A DNA stretch of 64,000 nucleotides from Imtechella halotolerans (GCF_028743515.2 NZ_CP117969.2:191001-255000), one strand, 5' to 3'; shown: positions 18,282-27,527, counted from the first letter of the stretch. Notes: generated by a model from the sequence alone, not told the origin. A program made the numbers and translations.

Positions 18282-18340
18282 GGTGTAAAGTGATAATGGT
18301 TATTCAATAATAATAGTTAATAAAAATAAATAATTGTAAG

Positions 18341-18751
18341 GTGAAACAGCGATTAAAGATTCTATATCCTGAATGGTGTTATACTTTCTTTAGATTGGTC
18401 TTGGGAGGATGGTTTTTTATTCATGGTGTTGGCAATATTATTTCTTATGATTCTTATTTCCAGCTTATCTATGTGTATTATGAAAAATCCATTGTATTTG
18501 ACATTCTTCTCACTATAACGCCTTTTTTGGAGTTTTTGACATCTCTTTTTCTGCTAATTGGGATGTATACAAGGATTACCTTATGGAATACTTTGGTGGC
18601 GATGCTTATTCACATTCTTTTTTACTTGTACTCAAAAAATTACGGGTTAATAGGATGGCATTTTTTTCTGTTCATTATAACTATTCTTCTCCTAAAATAC
18701 AGGAAGTATAATAGTCTTTCGGCTGATGCTAAGTTTGAAGGTGGTTTTTAA
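18341..18751 (+). CDS. DoxX-like small membrane protein
   Basis: 136 residues with four membrane helices. The first (FFRLVLGGWFFIHGVGNII) has the RLxLGxxFxxHG pattern of DoxX-type proteins. The later helices are FDILLTITPFLEFLTSLFLL, LWNTLVAMLIHILFYLY and HFFLFIITILLLKY. The start is a GTG at 18341; no ATG is available before the first helix. Function unknown. Its TAA stop shares the bases TTAA with the stop of the convergent gene. Confidence 0.7.
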   Translation: MKQRLKILYPEWCYTFFRLVLGGWFFIHGVGNIISYDSYFQLIYVYYEKSIVFDILLTITPFLEFLTSLFLLIGMYTRITLWNTLVAMLIHILFYLYSKNYGLIGWHFFLFIITILLLKYRKYNSLSADAKFEGGF

Positions 18752-19107
18752 TGCTGTAGATAGCTAAATGCCCAATATATTAGTACAAATTGTAGCGGGA
18801 TTCTAAGCATGAGTATCCATTTAGGAATGCGTTTGGTATTTTTTAGCATATAAAAGTGTACCGTTAAAAAAATGAGTAGCATCAAAATAAGCGCCATTAG
18901 GGCCGCTTTTTGAAATACAGGAATTAATACGCCTATACCAATAATAATTTCGGCAATACCACTCCAAAATACCATACTGTTTCTATAGGGGATATATCTA
19001 GGTACAATTTCTCTGTATTTGGTAGGTGCAATAAAATGGAATAAACCAGCAATGATGTAAATGGCAGACATGAGATACAAATGCCAAGGATGATTAGAAA
19101 TATCCAT
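18748..19107 (-). CDS. DoxX-like small membrane protein
   Basis: 119 residues from the ATG at 19107 (MDISNHPWHLYLM). A longer frame from 19149 would overlap the upstream gene and add a charged tail with no family support. Four membrane helices are present: LMSAIYIIAGLFHFI, FWSGIAEIIIGIGVLIPVF, LMALILMLLIFLTVHFYML and LRIPLQFVLIYWAF. AGLFHFIAPTKYREIVPRYI and SGIAEIIIGIGVL are typical of small DoxX/MauE-like proteins. It starts five bases after the stop of the 19113-19541 gene, so the two form an operon. Confidence 0.75.
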   Translation of the reverse strand: MDISNHPWHLYLMSAIYIIAGLFHFIAPTKYREIVPRYIPYRNSMVFWSGIAEIIIGIGVLIPVFQKAALMALILMLLIFLTVHFYMLKNTKRIPKWILMLRIPLQFVLIYWAFSYLQH

Positions 19108-19112
19108 ATATT

Positions 19113-19541
19113 TTAAGTTTTTGATTGTTTTTGTTTTCGTTCTAGACATTGCAGGTACTCCATCTTTCTAAATCGAAGCGCTTCCCAATCCTCATTAACC
19201 TTAAGGCTACTTACCTGCTCATAACATTCTTTAGTGAGTGGGGGCCAATGATAGTTGTCGGTTATATCTGTCGAATATTTTTTAGAAATTGTACGGGGAT
19301 GTGCAATCCATAAAATAACATCGTCTTTTAACTTTGGGAGTAAGGTTATAATTTGACTTTCGAATTCTTCAATCGTTTCTACAAAAACAAGGGCAAATTC
19401 TACTTTATTTACGAGTATAAGGGATTCAATAACATCAATACCCACTAGTTCTTGAAACTGTGCTACAAAACCATCTGGCTCATTTAATATGAGAATCTCT
19501 TGTTGATTTTCTAATTTTAGTTTTTGAAAAAGTGTTTTCAT
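19113..19541 (-). CDS. Hypothetical cytoplasmic protein, DUF3052-like
   Basis: 142 residues without signal peptide or membrane helix. The order of hydrophobic strands (ILILNEPDGF, FALVFVE, ILWIAHPRTISKKYSTDIT) and the WIAHPR...SKKYSTDI segment recall DUF3052, small alpha/beta proteins of unknown role. The C-terminus is basic and glutamine-rich (LERKQKQSKT). It is first in a two-gene unit with the DoxX-like gene. Confidence 0.6.
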   Translation of the reverse strand: MKTLFQKLKLENQQEILILNEPDGFVAQFQELVGIDVIESLILVNKVEFALVFVETIEEFESQIITLLPKLKDDVILWIAHPRTISKKYSTDITDNYHWPPLTKECYEQVSSLKVNEDWEALRFRKMEYLQCLERKQKQSKT

Positions 19542-19647
19542 GATTGGATGCTATAGTGTTCATTTAAAGGTACAAAAAAATGGTTGAACTTGGTAGTGAC
19601 TAATGCACCTTGATACTCAGCATACTATTTTTGTGGTGGTGCTTAAA

Positions 19648-19681
19648 TAGAAAAACCGCCTCAGTAATTGAAGCGGTTTGA
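19648..19681 (-). terminator. htpG terminator
   Basis: AAACCGC...GCGGTTT with an inner TCA/TGA pair; on the minus strand it ends in TTTTTC. Confidence 0.75.
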
Positions 19682-19702
19682 ATTTAGGGTATTTATAGAA
19701 TC

Positions 19703-21580
19703 TTATTTTATCATTTCAAAACTACGTTTGATAAAATGAGTAAGTTCTTCACCTTTTAGTAGCCCTTGAGATAATTTGGCTAAATCAAGTGATTGTTTTA
19801 TTAGGCGCTCTTGTTTAGCTTTAGTCTTTGTGGTGAGGATCTGAGTTGCCAATTCACTATTTGTATTGACCACCAAATTGTAAATTTCTGGGAAATTTCC
19901 AAAACCAAACATTCCCCCTCCTGTTTGTTGCATTTCTTTCATGCGGCGCATAAATTCGGGTTGTGTTATACGGAAAGGAGTTGCATCGCTTTCTAATGCT
20001 TCTAACTGAACAGTGTATTTTTCTTGAGGAATTGCTTCCGTCAAGGCAGTTTTAAGTGTTTCTTGTTCCTGGTCAGAAAGTTTTGATATGCGATCCTCTT
20101 CTTTTTTAATTAGATTTTCAATGGAATCAGAATCTACTCTTGTAAACGAAAGGTTTTCCTTTTCCTGCTCAAGCTTTTGCATAAGATGAGCTACTATTGG
20201 GGAATCTAGTAATAATACTTCATAGCCTTTAGCTTTAGCCTCTTCAATGTAGCTGTGTTGAGTTTCTTCATTACTTGCATAAAGTAGAATTGTTTTACCA
20301 TCTTTATCTGTTTGTAGAGGTTTTACTTTTTCAAGTAGCTCTTCCAAAGTGAAGTATTGATTGTCAACTGTTGGGTACAATGCAAAAGAAGAAGCCTTTT
20401 CAAAAAACTTTTCCTCTGAAAGCATACCGTATTCAATTACAATCTTAATGTCGTTCCATTTTTTTTCAAAATCTTCACGATTATCTTTAAACAACGATGA
20501 AAGTTTATCAGCTACTTTTCTGGTAATGTATGAAGAAATCTTTTTAACATTTCCATCTGCCTGAAGGTAAGAACGAGACACATTAAGCGGAATGTCCGGA
20601 GAGTCAATAACCCCGCGTAGCATAGTCAAAAATTCAGGTACAATTCCTTCCACATTGTCCGTTACAAATACCTGATTTTGGTAAAGTTGTATACGGTCCT
20701 TTTGCATACTAAGATCATTAGACAGCTTAGGGAAATAAAGAATTCCTGTAAGATTGAATGGATAGTCCACGTTTAAATGAATGTTAAACAATGGCTCCTC
20801 AAATTGCATAGGATATAATTCGCGATAGAAGTTTTTATAATCCTCATCCTTCAGCTCTGAGGGTTGTTTAGTCCAGGCGGGAGTTGGATTATTAATGATG
20901 TTGTCAATTTCTACCTGCTCTTCTTTAGCATCTTCTCCTTCTCCTATGGTGTTGGTCTCCGTACGGGTGCCAAACCTAATAGGTATTGGCATAAATTTAT
21001 TGTACTTTACTAGTAAGGTGCTAATACGTTGTTCTTCAATGAATTCAAGAGAATCTTCTGCGATATGTAAAATGATTTCCGTACCTCTTTCTGTCTTCTC
21101 ATGGGCCTCTAGTGTATATTGAGGAGATCCATCACAACTCCAATGTGCTGCAGGTTCATCTTTATAGGATTTTGTGATGATTTCTACTTTTGAAGCTACC
21201 ATAAAGGCAGAGTAAAAACCAAGACCAAAATGTCCTATTATACCAGAATCTTTAGCAGAGTCTTTATATTTATTCAGAAATTCCTCAGCTCCAGAAAAGG
21301 CGATTTGATTAATGTATTTTTCAACCTCCTGGGCGGTCATTCCTATTCCTTGATCTATAATATGGAGTTTTTTACCTTCTTTATCAATCCTAACATCTAT
21401 AATTGGATTTCCGTACGTAACATTGGCTTCACCAATACTGGTTAAGTGTTTTAGTTTAAGCGTAGCATCAGTTGCGTTAGAGATTAATTCTCGAAGAAAA
21501 ATTTCGTGATCACTATACAAGAATTTCTTGATTAGTGGAAAAATGTTTTCTACAGATACGTTAATATTTCCAGTTGTCAT
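19703..21580 (-). CDS. htpG: Molecular chaperone HtpG (Hsp90)
   Basis: A 625-residue cytoplasmic ATP-dependent chaperone of normal bacterial length. The GHKL ATPase domain (1-~230) shows EIFLRELISNATDA, the ATP-lid motif IIDQGIGMT, and GHFGLGFYSAFMVA. The middle domain contains LPLNVSRSYLQAD in its usual form (IPLNVSRSYLQADGNVKKI). The C-terminal dimerisation domain follows, without the eukaryotic EEVD tail. It is transcribed alone; a hairpin terminator follows the stop. Confidence 0.98.
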   Translation of the reverse strand: MTTGNINVSVENIFPLIKKFLYSDHEIFLRELISNATDATLKLKHLTSIGEANVTYGNPIIDVRIDKEGKKLHIIDQGIGMTAQEVEKYINQIAFSGAEEFLNKYKDSAKDSGIIGHFGLGFYSAFMVASKVEIITKSYKDEPAAHWSCDGSPQYTLEAHEKTERGTEIILHIAEDSLEFIEEQRISTLLVKYNKFMPIPIRFGTRTETNTIGEGEDAKEEQVEIDNIINNPTPAWTKQPSELKDEDYKNFYRELYPMQFEEPLFNIHLNVDYPFNLTGILYFPKLSNDLSMQKDRIQLYQNQVFVTDNVEGIVPEFLTMLRGVIDSPDIPLNVSRSYLQADGNVKKISSYITRKVADKLSSLFKDNREDFEKKWNDIKIVIEYGMLSEEKFFEKASSFALYPTVDNQYFTLEELLEKVKPLQTDKDGKTILLYASNEETQHSYIEEAKAKGYEVLLLDSPIVAHLMQKLEQEKENLSFTRVDSDSIENLIKKEEDRISKLSDQEQETLKTALTEAIPQEKYTVQLEALESDATPFRITQPEFMRRMKEMQQTGGGMFGFGNFPEIYNLVVNTNSELATQILTTKTKAKQERLIKQSLDLAKLSQGLLKGEELTHFIKRSFEMIK

Positions 21581-21718
21581 AATAATGATATTTTGTCAAA
21601 TTAAGTTATTCTAAATTAGCAAAGAAAATACCAATGCATAGGAAGGTGACAAAGTGACACAACTGTGTACTAATGTTAAAATTTGTTTAAGCTGTAATTA
21701 GAAACGGTAAACAATTCG

Positions 21719-21840
21719 TAAATTTGAGTAATCAAAAAATAATCACTTTTGCTATGAAAAAGGAAAGATTATAAATTGATTTGGTTGGTTAAGTTGGTAT
21801 AAAGTGCTTGGAAACAAGCACTTTATTTTTTTATAGGTAC
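21719..21840 (+). ncRNA. Candidate short transcript (sRNA or attenuated leader)
   Basis: TAAATTTG at 21719-21726 fits the Bacteroidota -7 consensus, although no -33 TTTG is at the right distance. A six-codon frame (MKKERL) at 21754-21774 follows, then GGTTGG/GTTGG repeats. Then a strong terminator: AAAGTGCTTG, loop GAAA, CAAGCACTTT, and eight T with one A. No gene lies between the -7 element and the terminator, so the unit would make an RNA of about 100 bases. It may be free-standing or a leader controlling the FabH-like gene about 110 bases further on. Confidence 0.4.
21805..21836 (+). terminator. Strong hairpin terminator in the htpG-FabH interval
   Basis: AAAGTGCTTG-GAAA-CAAGCACTTT is a 10-bp stem with a tetraloop, followed by ATTTTTTTAT. 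Confidence 0.8.
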
Positions 21841-21946
21841 TTCGCTTCACGCTATACTACTAATTTTCTACTATTGATAGTATACGTTTTTATGTATTAA
21901 TTCGTAGCTTTATACGAACGACTATTTTCTAATACTAACTTTTGAC

Positions 21947-22954
21947 ATGTACAATTCAAGAATATCAGGGCTAGGCTACTATGTGCCCAATAATGTAGTG
22001 ACCAATGACGATTTATCAAAAATTATGGAAACCAATGACGCGTGGATTCAAGAGCGTACGGGTATTCAAGAGCGTCGTCATGTAATTCAAGGCGAAGATA
22101 CAACCACTAGTATGGGAGTTAAGGCTGCCAAAATTGCTATTGAACGAGCTGGACTGACTAAGGATGATATTGATTTTATTGTTTTTGCTACCCTAAGTCC
22201 AGATTATTATTTTCCTGGTCCAGGTGTGTTGGTACAAAGGGATTTAGGAATGCGAACTGTTGGTGCCTTGGATATTCGAAATCAATGTTCTGGATTCGTT
22301 TATGGAATATCAATTGCGGATCAGTATATAAAGACAGGGATGTATAAAAATGTACTGGTTATTGGATCTGAATTGCATTCACGCGGCTTAGATATGACTA
22401 CTCGTGGAAGGGGAGTCTCTGTTATTTTTGGGGATGGTGCTGGAGCAGCTGTGCTTACGCGGGAAGAAGATACCACACAAGGTATTTTGTCTACACATTT
22501 ACATAGCGAAGGTCAGCATGCTGAGGAGTTGTCACTTATTGCTCCGGGAATGGGAAAACGTTGGGTTACGGATATTATCCATGATAATGATCCAAACGAT
22601 GAAAGTTATTTCCCGTATATGAATGGTCAATTTGTATTTAAGAATGCGGTAGTAAGGTTTAGTGAAGTAATTATGGAAGGATTACAAGCTAATAATTTAC
22701 AAGTATCAGACATTGATATGCTTATTCCACATCAGGCAAACCTGCGGATTTCTCAATTTATTCAACATAAATTTAAGTTGAATGACCATCAGGTTTTTAA
22801 TAATATTATGAAGTATGGAAATACCACGGCGGCTTCCATTCCGATAGCGCTTACCGAAGCTTGGGAGCAAGGCAAAATTAAACAGGGTGATACGGTTGTG
22901 CTGGCAGCTTTTGGTAGTGGATTTACTTGGGGAAGCGTAATCATGAAATGGTAA
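21947..22954 (+). CDS. Beta-ketoacyl-ACP synthase III (FabH-like)
   Basis: 335 residues with the complete thiolase-fold active site: C114 in IRNQCSGFVYG, H262 in LIPHQANLRISQ and N292 in MKYGNTTAASIP. FabH condenses acyl-CoA with malonyl-ACP. The conserved ERTGIQERR segment is near residue 36. Flavobacteria often carry more than one FabH-like protein; this copy is not in a fab/plsX operon but is followed 64 bases later by a fatty acid hydroxylase-like gene. It may therefore serve specialised lipids (branched-chain, sulphonolipid or sphingolipid) instead of bulk fatty acids, which is inference. Confidence 0.92.
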   Translation: MYNSRISGLGYYVPNNVVTNDDLSKIMETNDAWIQERTGIQERRHVIQGEDTTTSMGVKAAKIAIERAGLTKDDIDFIVFATLSPDYYFPGPGVLVQRDLGMRTVGALDIRNQCSGFVYGISIADQYIKTGMYKNVLVIGSELHSRGLDMTTRGRGVSVIFGDGAGAAVLTREEDTTQGILSTHLHSEGQHAEELSLIAPGMGKRWVTDIIHDNDPNDESYFPYMNGQFVFKNAVVRFSEVIMEGLQANNLQVSDIDMLIPHQANLRISQFIQHKFKLNDHQVFNNIMKYGNTTAASIPIALTEAWEQGKIKQGDTVVLAAFGSGFTWGSVIMKW

Positions 22955-23018
22955 TTCACAGGTGAGTATTTCTTACGGTTTTTTTGAAGAGCATAAAGTA
23001 ATTTAAAGGAATAAACTC

Positions 23019-23699
23019 ATGAAAAGACCAAAAGTTCACAATAGTGGACAAGCGCGCTTGTTTACTAATCGTTATCTAGAAATGCTCACTAAAGGCCATC
23101 CTTTGGTTATCTGGGGAATGTATATTCCACTTATTGGTTATTTGTTATATAGGGTGGTTGTCATGTATGAAATTTCTAGAGGAAAAGTATCGGTTATTTT
23201 TCTAGGCGGTATGGTATTTTGGACGTTTTTTGAATATATGGCACATCGGTTTTTGTTTCATTTACACAGTGAAAGGAGATTCTGGCAGCGTATAGGATAC
23301 ATTATGCACGGAAATCATCATGAATTCCCAAAGGATAAAACCCGTCTTTTTATGCCTCCAGTTCCCAGTTTATTATTATCAACCACCATCTTTGGTGTAT
23401 GTTATTTGGTTCTTGGAACGTATGCTTTGGCTTTTTTTCCTGGTTTTTTATTAGGATACTTATTGTACGCTTCTATGCATTATGCGATACATGCTTGGGA
23501 ACCTCCATTTAGGTTTATGCAACCCTTATGGAGGAATCATCATCTTCATCATTACCGTAATGAAGAACTTGGATTTGGAGTTAGTAGCACTGTTTGGGAT
23601 CGTATTTTTGGGACTATGTTTGATTTAAGGAAAGAAAAAGAAGATCCCCAAAAAAAGAAGGCTATTTTATTTGATAAGAAGGAAAAAGAAACCACATAA
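23019..23699 (+). CDS. Fatty acid hydroxylase/sterol desaturase superfamily membrane protein
   Basis: 226 residues with about four membrane helices and the full set of di-iron histidine boxes: HRFLFH (~77), HGNHHE (~97), HYAIH (~153) and HHLHHY (~173). The layout resembles the hydroxylase part of yeast Scs7/FA2H fatty acid 2-hydroxylases, which hydroxylate the acyl chain of sphingolipids. Many Bacteroidota make sphingolipids or sulphonolipids with 2-hydroxy acids, a plausible product. It probably shares a transcript with the FabH-like gene. The stop codon lies inside the terminator stem. Confidence 0.88.
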   Translation: MKRPKVHNSGQARLFTNRYLEMLTKGHPLVIWGMYIPLIGYLLYRVVVMYEISRGKVSVIFLGGMVFWTFFEYMAHRFLFHLHSERRFWQRIGYIMHGNHHEFPKDKTRLFMPPVPSLLLSTTIFGVCYLVLGTYALAFFPGFLLGYLLYASMHYAIHAWEPPFRFMQPLWRNHHLHHYRNEELGFGVSSTVWDRIFGTMFDLRKEKEDPQKKKAILFDKKEKETT

Positions 23700-23715
23700 C
23701 TATGTGGTTTTCTTT
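23688..23715 (+). terminator. Terminator overlapping the hydroxylase stop codon
   Basis: AAACCACATA-AC-TATGTGGTTT followed by TCTTTT; the TAA stop is in the loop region. Confidence 0.8.
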
Positions 23716-23810
23716 TATGTCTATATCTTTTTTACGCTACATTTTTTGTTGAGGTGTAACATTGCATGCAAAGAGATGTCTTTATAAAAATGTACGTAAA
23801 TAAAGATATT

Positions 23811-26309
23811 ATGACCTTTAATCTGCCAAGTGTACTTCTATTAGTTCTTCTTTTATCAATTTCAAACCTTCTGGCCCAAGATTCCATTCCGCGAAAAAGC
23901 ATTCATGCAGTACGAATTTCAACTCCTCCTAAAATCGATGGTGTTTTAGACGAGGAAGTATGGAATAATGCTACGGTAGCTTCTGGTTTTGTAGAAAGAA
24001 TGCCTACCAATGGACGTGCTATACCAGATAGTTTGCATACGGAGGTTAAAATTTTGTATGATGATAAAGGAATCTATTTTGGTGCGGTTATGAATGATCC
24101 ATCTCCAGAATTGATTTTAAAAGAGTTGACAGAAAGAGATGGCATTGGAAATGATGATTTCTTTTTTATACTTCTAAATGGATATAATGATAGGCAACAA
24201 AGCTTACAATTTATAATTACCGCTGCAGGGGTCCAATATGATGCAAAGATGACTAATGGTAAGGAGGATAGTTCGTGGAATGCAGTTTGGTATAGTGCTG
24301 TTGACATAAATGAACATGGATGGGTGGCAGAAATCTTTATCCCTTATTCTGAAGTTCGATTTCCAGAAGGAGATATTCAGGTATGGGGGCTTAATATGGA
24401 GCGAGAGTTTAGACGTGCTCGAACGCGGTACAGTTGGAATCATGTTGATAATACAAAGGGAGCCTTTTCAATATACGATGGAGAAATACATGGTATTAAG
24501 GATATAAAGACACCAACACGTTTAGCATTTCAACCCTATGTTTCTACCTATATTAATTCATATGATAAAACAACTGATGTTACAACCAATGCAGGAATGG
24601 ATATAAAGTATGGGATTAATGATGGCTTTACATTGGATATGATTTTAATACCTGATTTTGGGCAGACTAAATTTGACAATACGATCTTGAATTTATCCGC
24701 CTTTGAAGTTCAATATGCAGAGCAACGCCCTTTTTTTACAGAAGGAACAGAATTGTTTAGTATAGGAAATCTTTTTTATTCTCGACGTGTTGGAGATTTC
24801 CCAACGGGATATCCATCTTTAAAAACCAATGAGGTTATTTCAGATTTTCCTGCTAAAGTTAGTTTGTTAAATGCAATGAAGGTTTCTGGAAGGACAAAAA
24901 ATGGTTTAGGAATAGGCGTATTTAATGCCGTCACAGAAAGTGCAAATGCTCGAATATTAGACACGCTTACCGGCATATATAGAAAGGAACAAGTAGAGCC
25001 TTATGCCAATTATAATGTGTTGGTATTTGATAAGCGCTTCGGCCAAAATAATTCAGTATCATTTGTTAATACCAATGTGTTGAGGGAAGGATCGGGCAGG
25101 GATGCTAACGTATCTGGTTTGTATGCTAATATCACCAACAAAGAAAATACTTGGTATTACCAGGGAAATATAGAAGGAAGTTGGACCCAGTCAGATAAAA
25201 GTAAGTTTGGTTTAGAGGCTTCAGCGGGAACTAGTAAGATTAGTGGGCAACATCGGTATCAAGCCTCTATTTTTTTGAGAACGAAAGACTATGATATTGA
25301 TGATTTAGGATATACGGGTAGAACAAATTATATTAATTATTACGGGTATTATGGATATCGCTATCTTAAGCCTAGAGGTATTCTTAATACTATGTTTTTA
25401 AATTTTAACCTTAATTATAATCGAAGACTAGAACCTAGTTTGTACAACAACTTTAACTTTAATTTCAATTCAAGTTTTACTACTAAATCTTTTTATTCAT
25501 TTGGTGGAGGTTTTGAGTCATCTATTTTTGAGACCAATGATATTTATGAACCTAGAACATTTGGACGACATGTTAAAGTACCTGCTTTTTATTCAGGGTG
25601 GCTTTGGTTTGCAACAGATTATAGGAAGAAGTTTACCTTGAGTGAAGTGTATGTCGATTGGCTGGTGTACGATCAAAAAAACAGAGATAGATTGACTATG
25701 GCCGTGGAGCCACGGTATCGATTTTCAGACAAATGGAAACTTTTTTATAGATCTGAGCTCACCATGCATAGAAGGGAACCAGGGTATGTTTCCAGGAATG
25801 AAAGTGAAATATATTTTGGAGAAAGGAATCGTAATACCTTTGAAAATCGGTTGGAGTCGCAATATATTTTCAATAATAGGATGGCCTTAAGTTTTGCATT
25901 TAGACATTATTATGCGGAGGTAGATTATAATCGTTATTTTAATCTTGAAACCAACGGTGAATTAACCGAAAATAGCTCTTATTCAGCTCAACATGATGCG
26001 ACTTATAATAGCTGGAACGTGGATCTTCGATTTAGTTGGTGGTTTGCACCTGGAAGTCAGCTGTCTATATTGTACCGCAATGCTATAGAGTCCTATGATT
26101 TGGTGTCTGGAATGAATTTCTCGGATAACTTTACTCATTTATTTGATCAATCTCAACTTAATAGTGTCTCCATTCGAATTAATTATTTTTTGGATTATAA
26201 CCGAATGAGGGGTTGGTTGAAAAAACCTACCATTGAAAAAAGTGATGACTCTATGGTGTATTTTTCCAAAGGAAAAAATAAGGGTAGAAATGGACAATTT
26301 CTAAACTAG
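23811..26309 (+). CDS. DUF5916 outer membrane protein with CBM9-like N-terminal domain
   Basis: 832 residues from the start at 23811 (MTFNLPSVLLLVLLLSISNL), chosen because it gives a normal signal peptide; the frame reaches back to 23766. Residues ~25-230 form a carbohydrate-binding-module-9-like fold (TPPKIDGVLDEEVWNNATVA, GIYFGAVMND, GWVAEIFIPYSEVRF). The remaining ~600 residues are DUF5916, with many amphipathic strands and aromatic ends that suggest an outer membrane beta-barrel (LDMILIPDFGQTKFDNTILN, EQRPFFTEGTELF). The ligand and role are unknown; such proteins are common in marine Bacteroidota. Confidence 0.85.
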   Translation: MTFNLPSVLLLVLLLSISNLLAQDSIPRKSIHAVRISTPPKIDGVLDEEVWNNATVASGFVERMPTNGRAIPDSLHTEVKILYDDKGIYFGAVMNDPSPELILKELTERDGIGNDDFFFILLNGYNDRQQSLQFIITAAGVQYDAKMTNGKEDSSWNAVWYSAVDINEHGWVAEIFIPYSEVRFPEGDIQVWGLNMEREFRRARTRYSWNHVDNTKGAFSIYDGEIHGIKDIKTPTRLAFQPYVSTYINSYDKTTDVTTNAGMDIKYGINDGFTLDMILIPDFGQTKFDNTILNLSAFEVQYAEQRPFFTEGTELFSIGNLFYSRRVGDFPTGYPSLKTNEVISDFPAKVSLLNAMKVSGRTKNGLGIGVFNAVTESANARILDTLTGIYRKEQVEPYANYNVLVFDKRFGQNNSVSFVNTNVLREGSGRDANVSGLYANITNKENTWYYQGNIEGSWTQSDKSKFGLEASAGTSKISGQHRYQASIFLRTKDYDIDDLGYTGRTNYINYYGYYGYRYLKPRGILNTMFLNFNLNYNRRLEPSLYNNFNFNFNSSFTTKSFYSFGGGFESSIFETNDIYEPRTFGRHVKVPAFYSGWLWFATDYRKKFTLSEVYVDWLVYDQKNRDRLTMAVEPRYRFSDKWKLFYRSELTMHRREPGYVSRNESEIYFGERNRNTFENRLESQYIFNNRMALSFAFRHYYAEVDYNRYFNLETNGELTENSSYSAQHDATYNSWNVDLRFSWWFAPGSQLSILYRNAIESYDLVSGMNFSDNFTHLFDQSQLNSVSIRINYFLDYNRMRGWLKKPTIEKSDDSMVYFSKGKNKGRNGQFLN

Positions 26310-26351
26310 TACTTTGTAGCGGGACCTTATCGTTAAATTATAGGAATTGAA

Positions 26352-27392
26352 TTAGTTATTGGTATAGGAGTTTTTATTTGCAAATCGGACCAATGAAAGC
26401 ATTATAGGCACTTCAATGAGCACCCCCACTACAGTGACTAATGATGCTCCAGAGTTTAGACCAAACAGTGAAATTGCAACCGCTACAGCCAATTCGAAGA
26501 AATTACTGGCTCCAATCATTCCTGCTGGGGCGTTAATGCAGTAGGGTAGTTTCAAAAAGTATTTTCCAGTATACCAAGAGGTGAAGAAAATAAAATAGGT
26601 TTGAATGATCAGAGGGATCGCTATAAGAAGAATAGCGAATGGTTGATTTGTTATCTGTTCTCCTTGAAACGCAAATAGGAGGACGAGGGTGGTCAGTAGG
26701 GCTAGAATAGAAACTGGTTTTAATTTAGGCAGGAAAGTGGATGTGAACCATTGATTGCCTTTTTTCTTGATGAGCCATCGGTTAACTATAAAACCACTTA
26801 TAAGAGGAATGAGAACAAATACAACGACGGATGTAATTAATACTTCATGAGGAATAAAAACATCCGTAACCCCGATAAGCAACTGAACAATAGGAATAAA
26901 TGCAACCACAAGAATAAGGTCGTTTACCGATACCTGAACTAGGGTGTAATTTGCATCACCATCTGATAAGTAAGACCAGACAAACACCATTGCTGTACAG
27001 GGCGCCGCTCCAAGTAATATAGCTCCTGCCATATATTCAGAGGCAAGTTCTGGGGTTAGGTATGCCTGAAAAATATGGTGGAAGAATAGCCAGGCAAAAA
27101 AGGCCATGGTGAATGGTTTAATGAGCCAGTTAATGAATACTGTCAGCCCCAATCCTTTTTTGTTTTTCCCTACATTTTTTAATGAGCTAAAATCAATTTG
27201 TGCCATCATTGGGAATATCATCATCCATACTAAAATGGCTACCGGTATGTTTATTGAATAGAGATTCCAAGAACTAATAATTTCAATGGAATCACCAGCA
27301 ACTTTGCCAATAATAATTCCAATACCAATGCAAAGTAATACCCACAAGGTGAGGTTGCGTTCAAAAAAAGCCATTTGTTTTTTAGAAGCCAT
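26352..27392 (-). CDS. ACR3-family arsenite efflux permease
   Basis: 346 residues with about ten membrane helices. C132 in GAAPCTAMVFVWS corresponds to the essential cysteine of Acr3, and E305 in GASNFFELAVAVA to the conserved glutamate of a later helix. ACR3 permeases export arsenite (and sometimes antimonite). No arsR, arsC or arsenate reductase-like gene is visible in the window, so the gene stands alone between two outer-membrane protein genes. Relatives in the bile acid:sodium symporter superfamily are possible, but the cysteine context favours ACR3. Confidence 0.9.
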   Translation of the reverse strand: MASKKQMAFFERNLTLWVLLCIGIGIIIGKVAGDSIEIISSWNLYSINIPVAILVWMMIFPMMAQIDFSSLKNVGKNKKGLGLTVFINWLIKPFTMAFFAWLFFHHIFQAYLTPELASEYMAGAILLGAAPCTAMVFVWSYLSDGDANYTLVQVSVNDLILVVAFIPIVQLLIGVTDVFIPHEVLITSVVVFVLIPLISGFIVNRWLIKKKGNQWFTSTFLPKLKPVSILALLTTLVLLFAFQGEQITNQPFAILLIAIPLIIQTYFIFFTSWYTGKYFLKLPYCINAPAGMIGASNFFELAVAVAISLFGLNSGASLVTVVGVLIEVPIMLSLVRFANKNSYTNN

Positions 27393-27489
27393 AGTTTTTT
27401 AGTTTAGTTGATGAGCTCATTAAATATGCAAAATGAATACTCTCAATATGTAAATTTATATATCGCAATATTACGATTAATATAGTATC

Positions 27490-27527
27490 GAGCAAAAAAA
27501 TCCGGAAAAAAGTTCCGGATTTTTTCT
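27490..27527. terminator. Bidirectional hairpin terminator downstream of the outer membrane receptor
   Basis: AAAAAAATCCGGAA, loop AAAAAG, TTCCGGATTTTTT: A and T tracts on both sides. It serves the minus-strand receptor gene. Confidence 0.8.

Larger units (their letters stand above)
21581..21946. other. Intergenic region between htpG and the FabH-like gene
   Basis: It contains the start region of htpG on the minus strand and, on the plus strand, a -7 element, a six-codon frame and a strong terminator that together suggest a short independent transcript (see next entries). The last ~110 bases before the FabH-like ATG are AT-rich with no further structure that I can identify. Confidence 0.6.
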
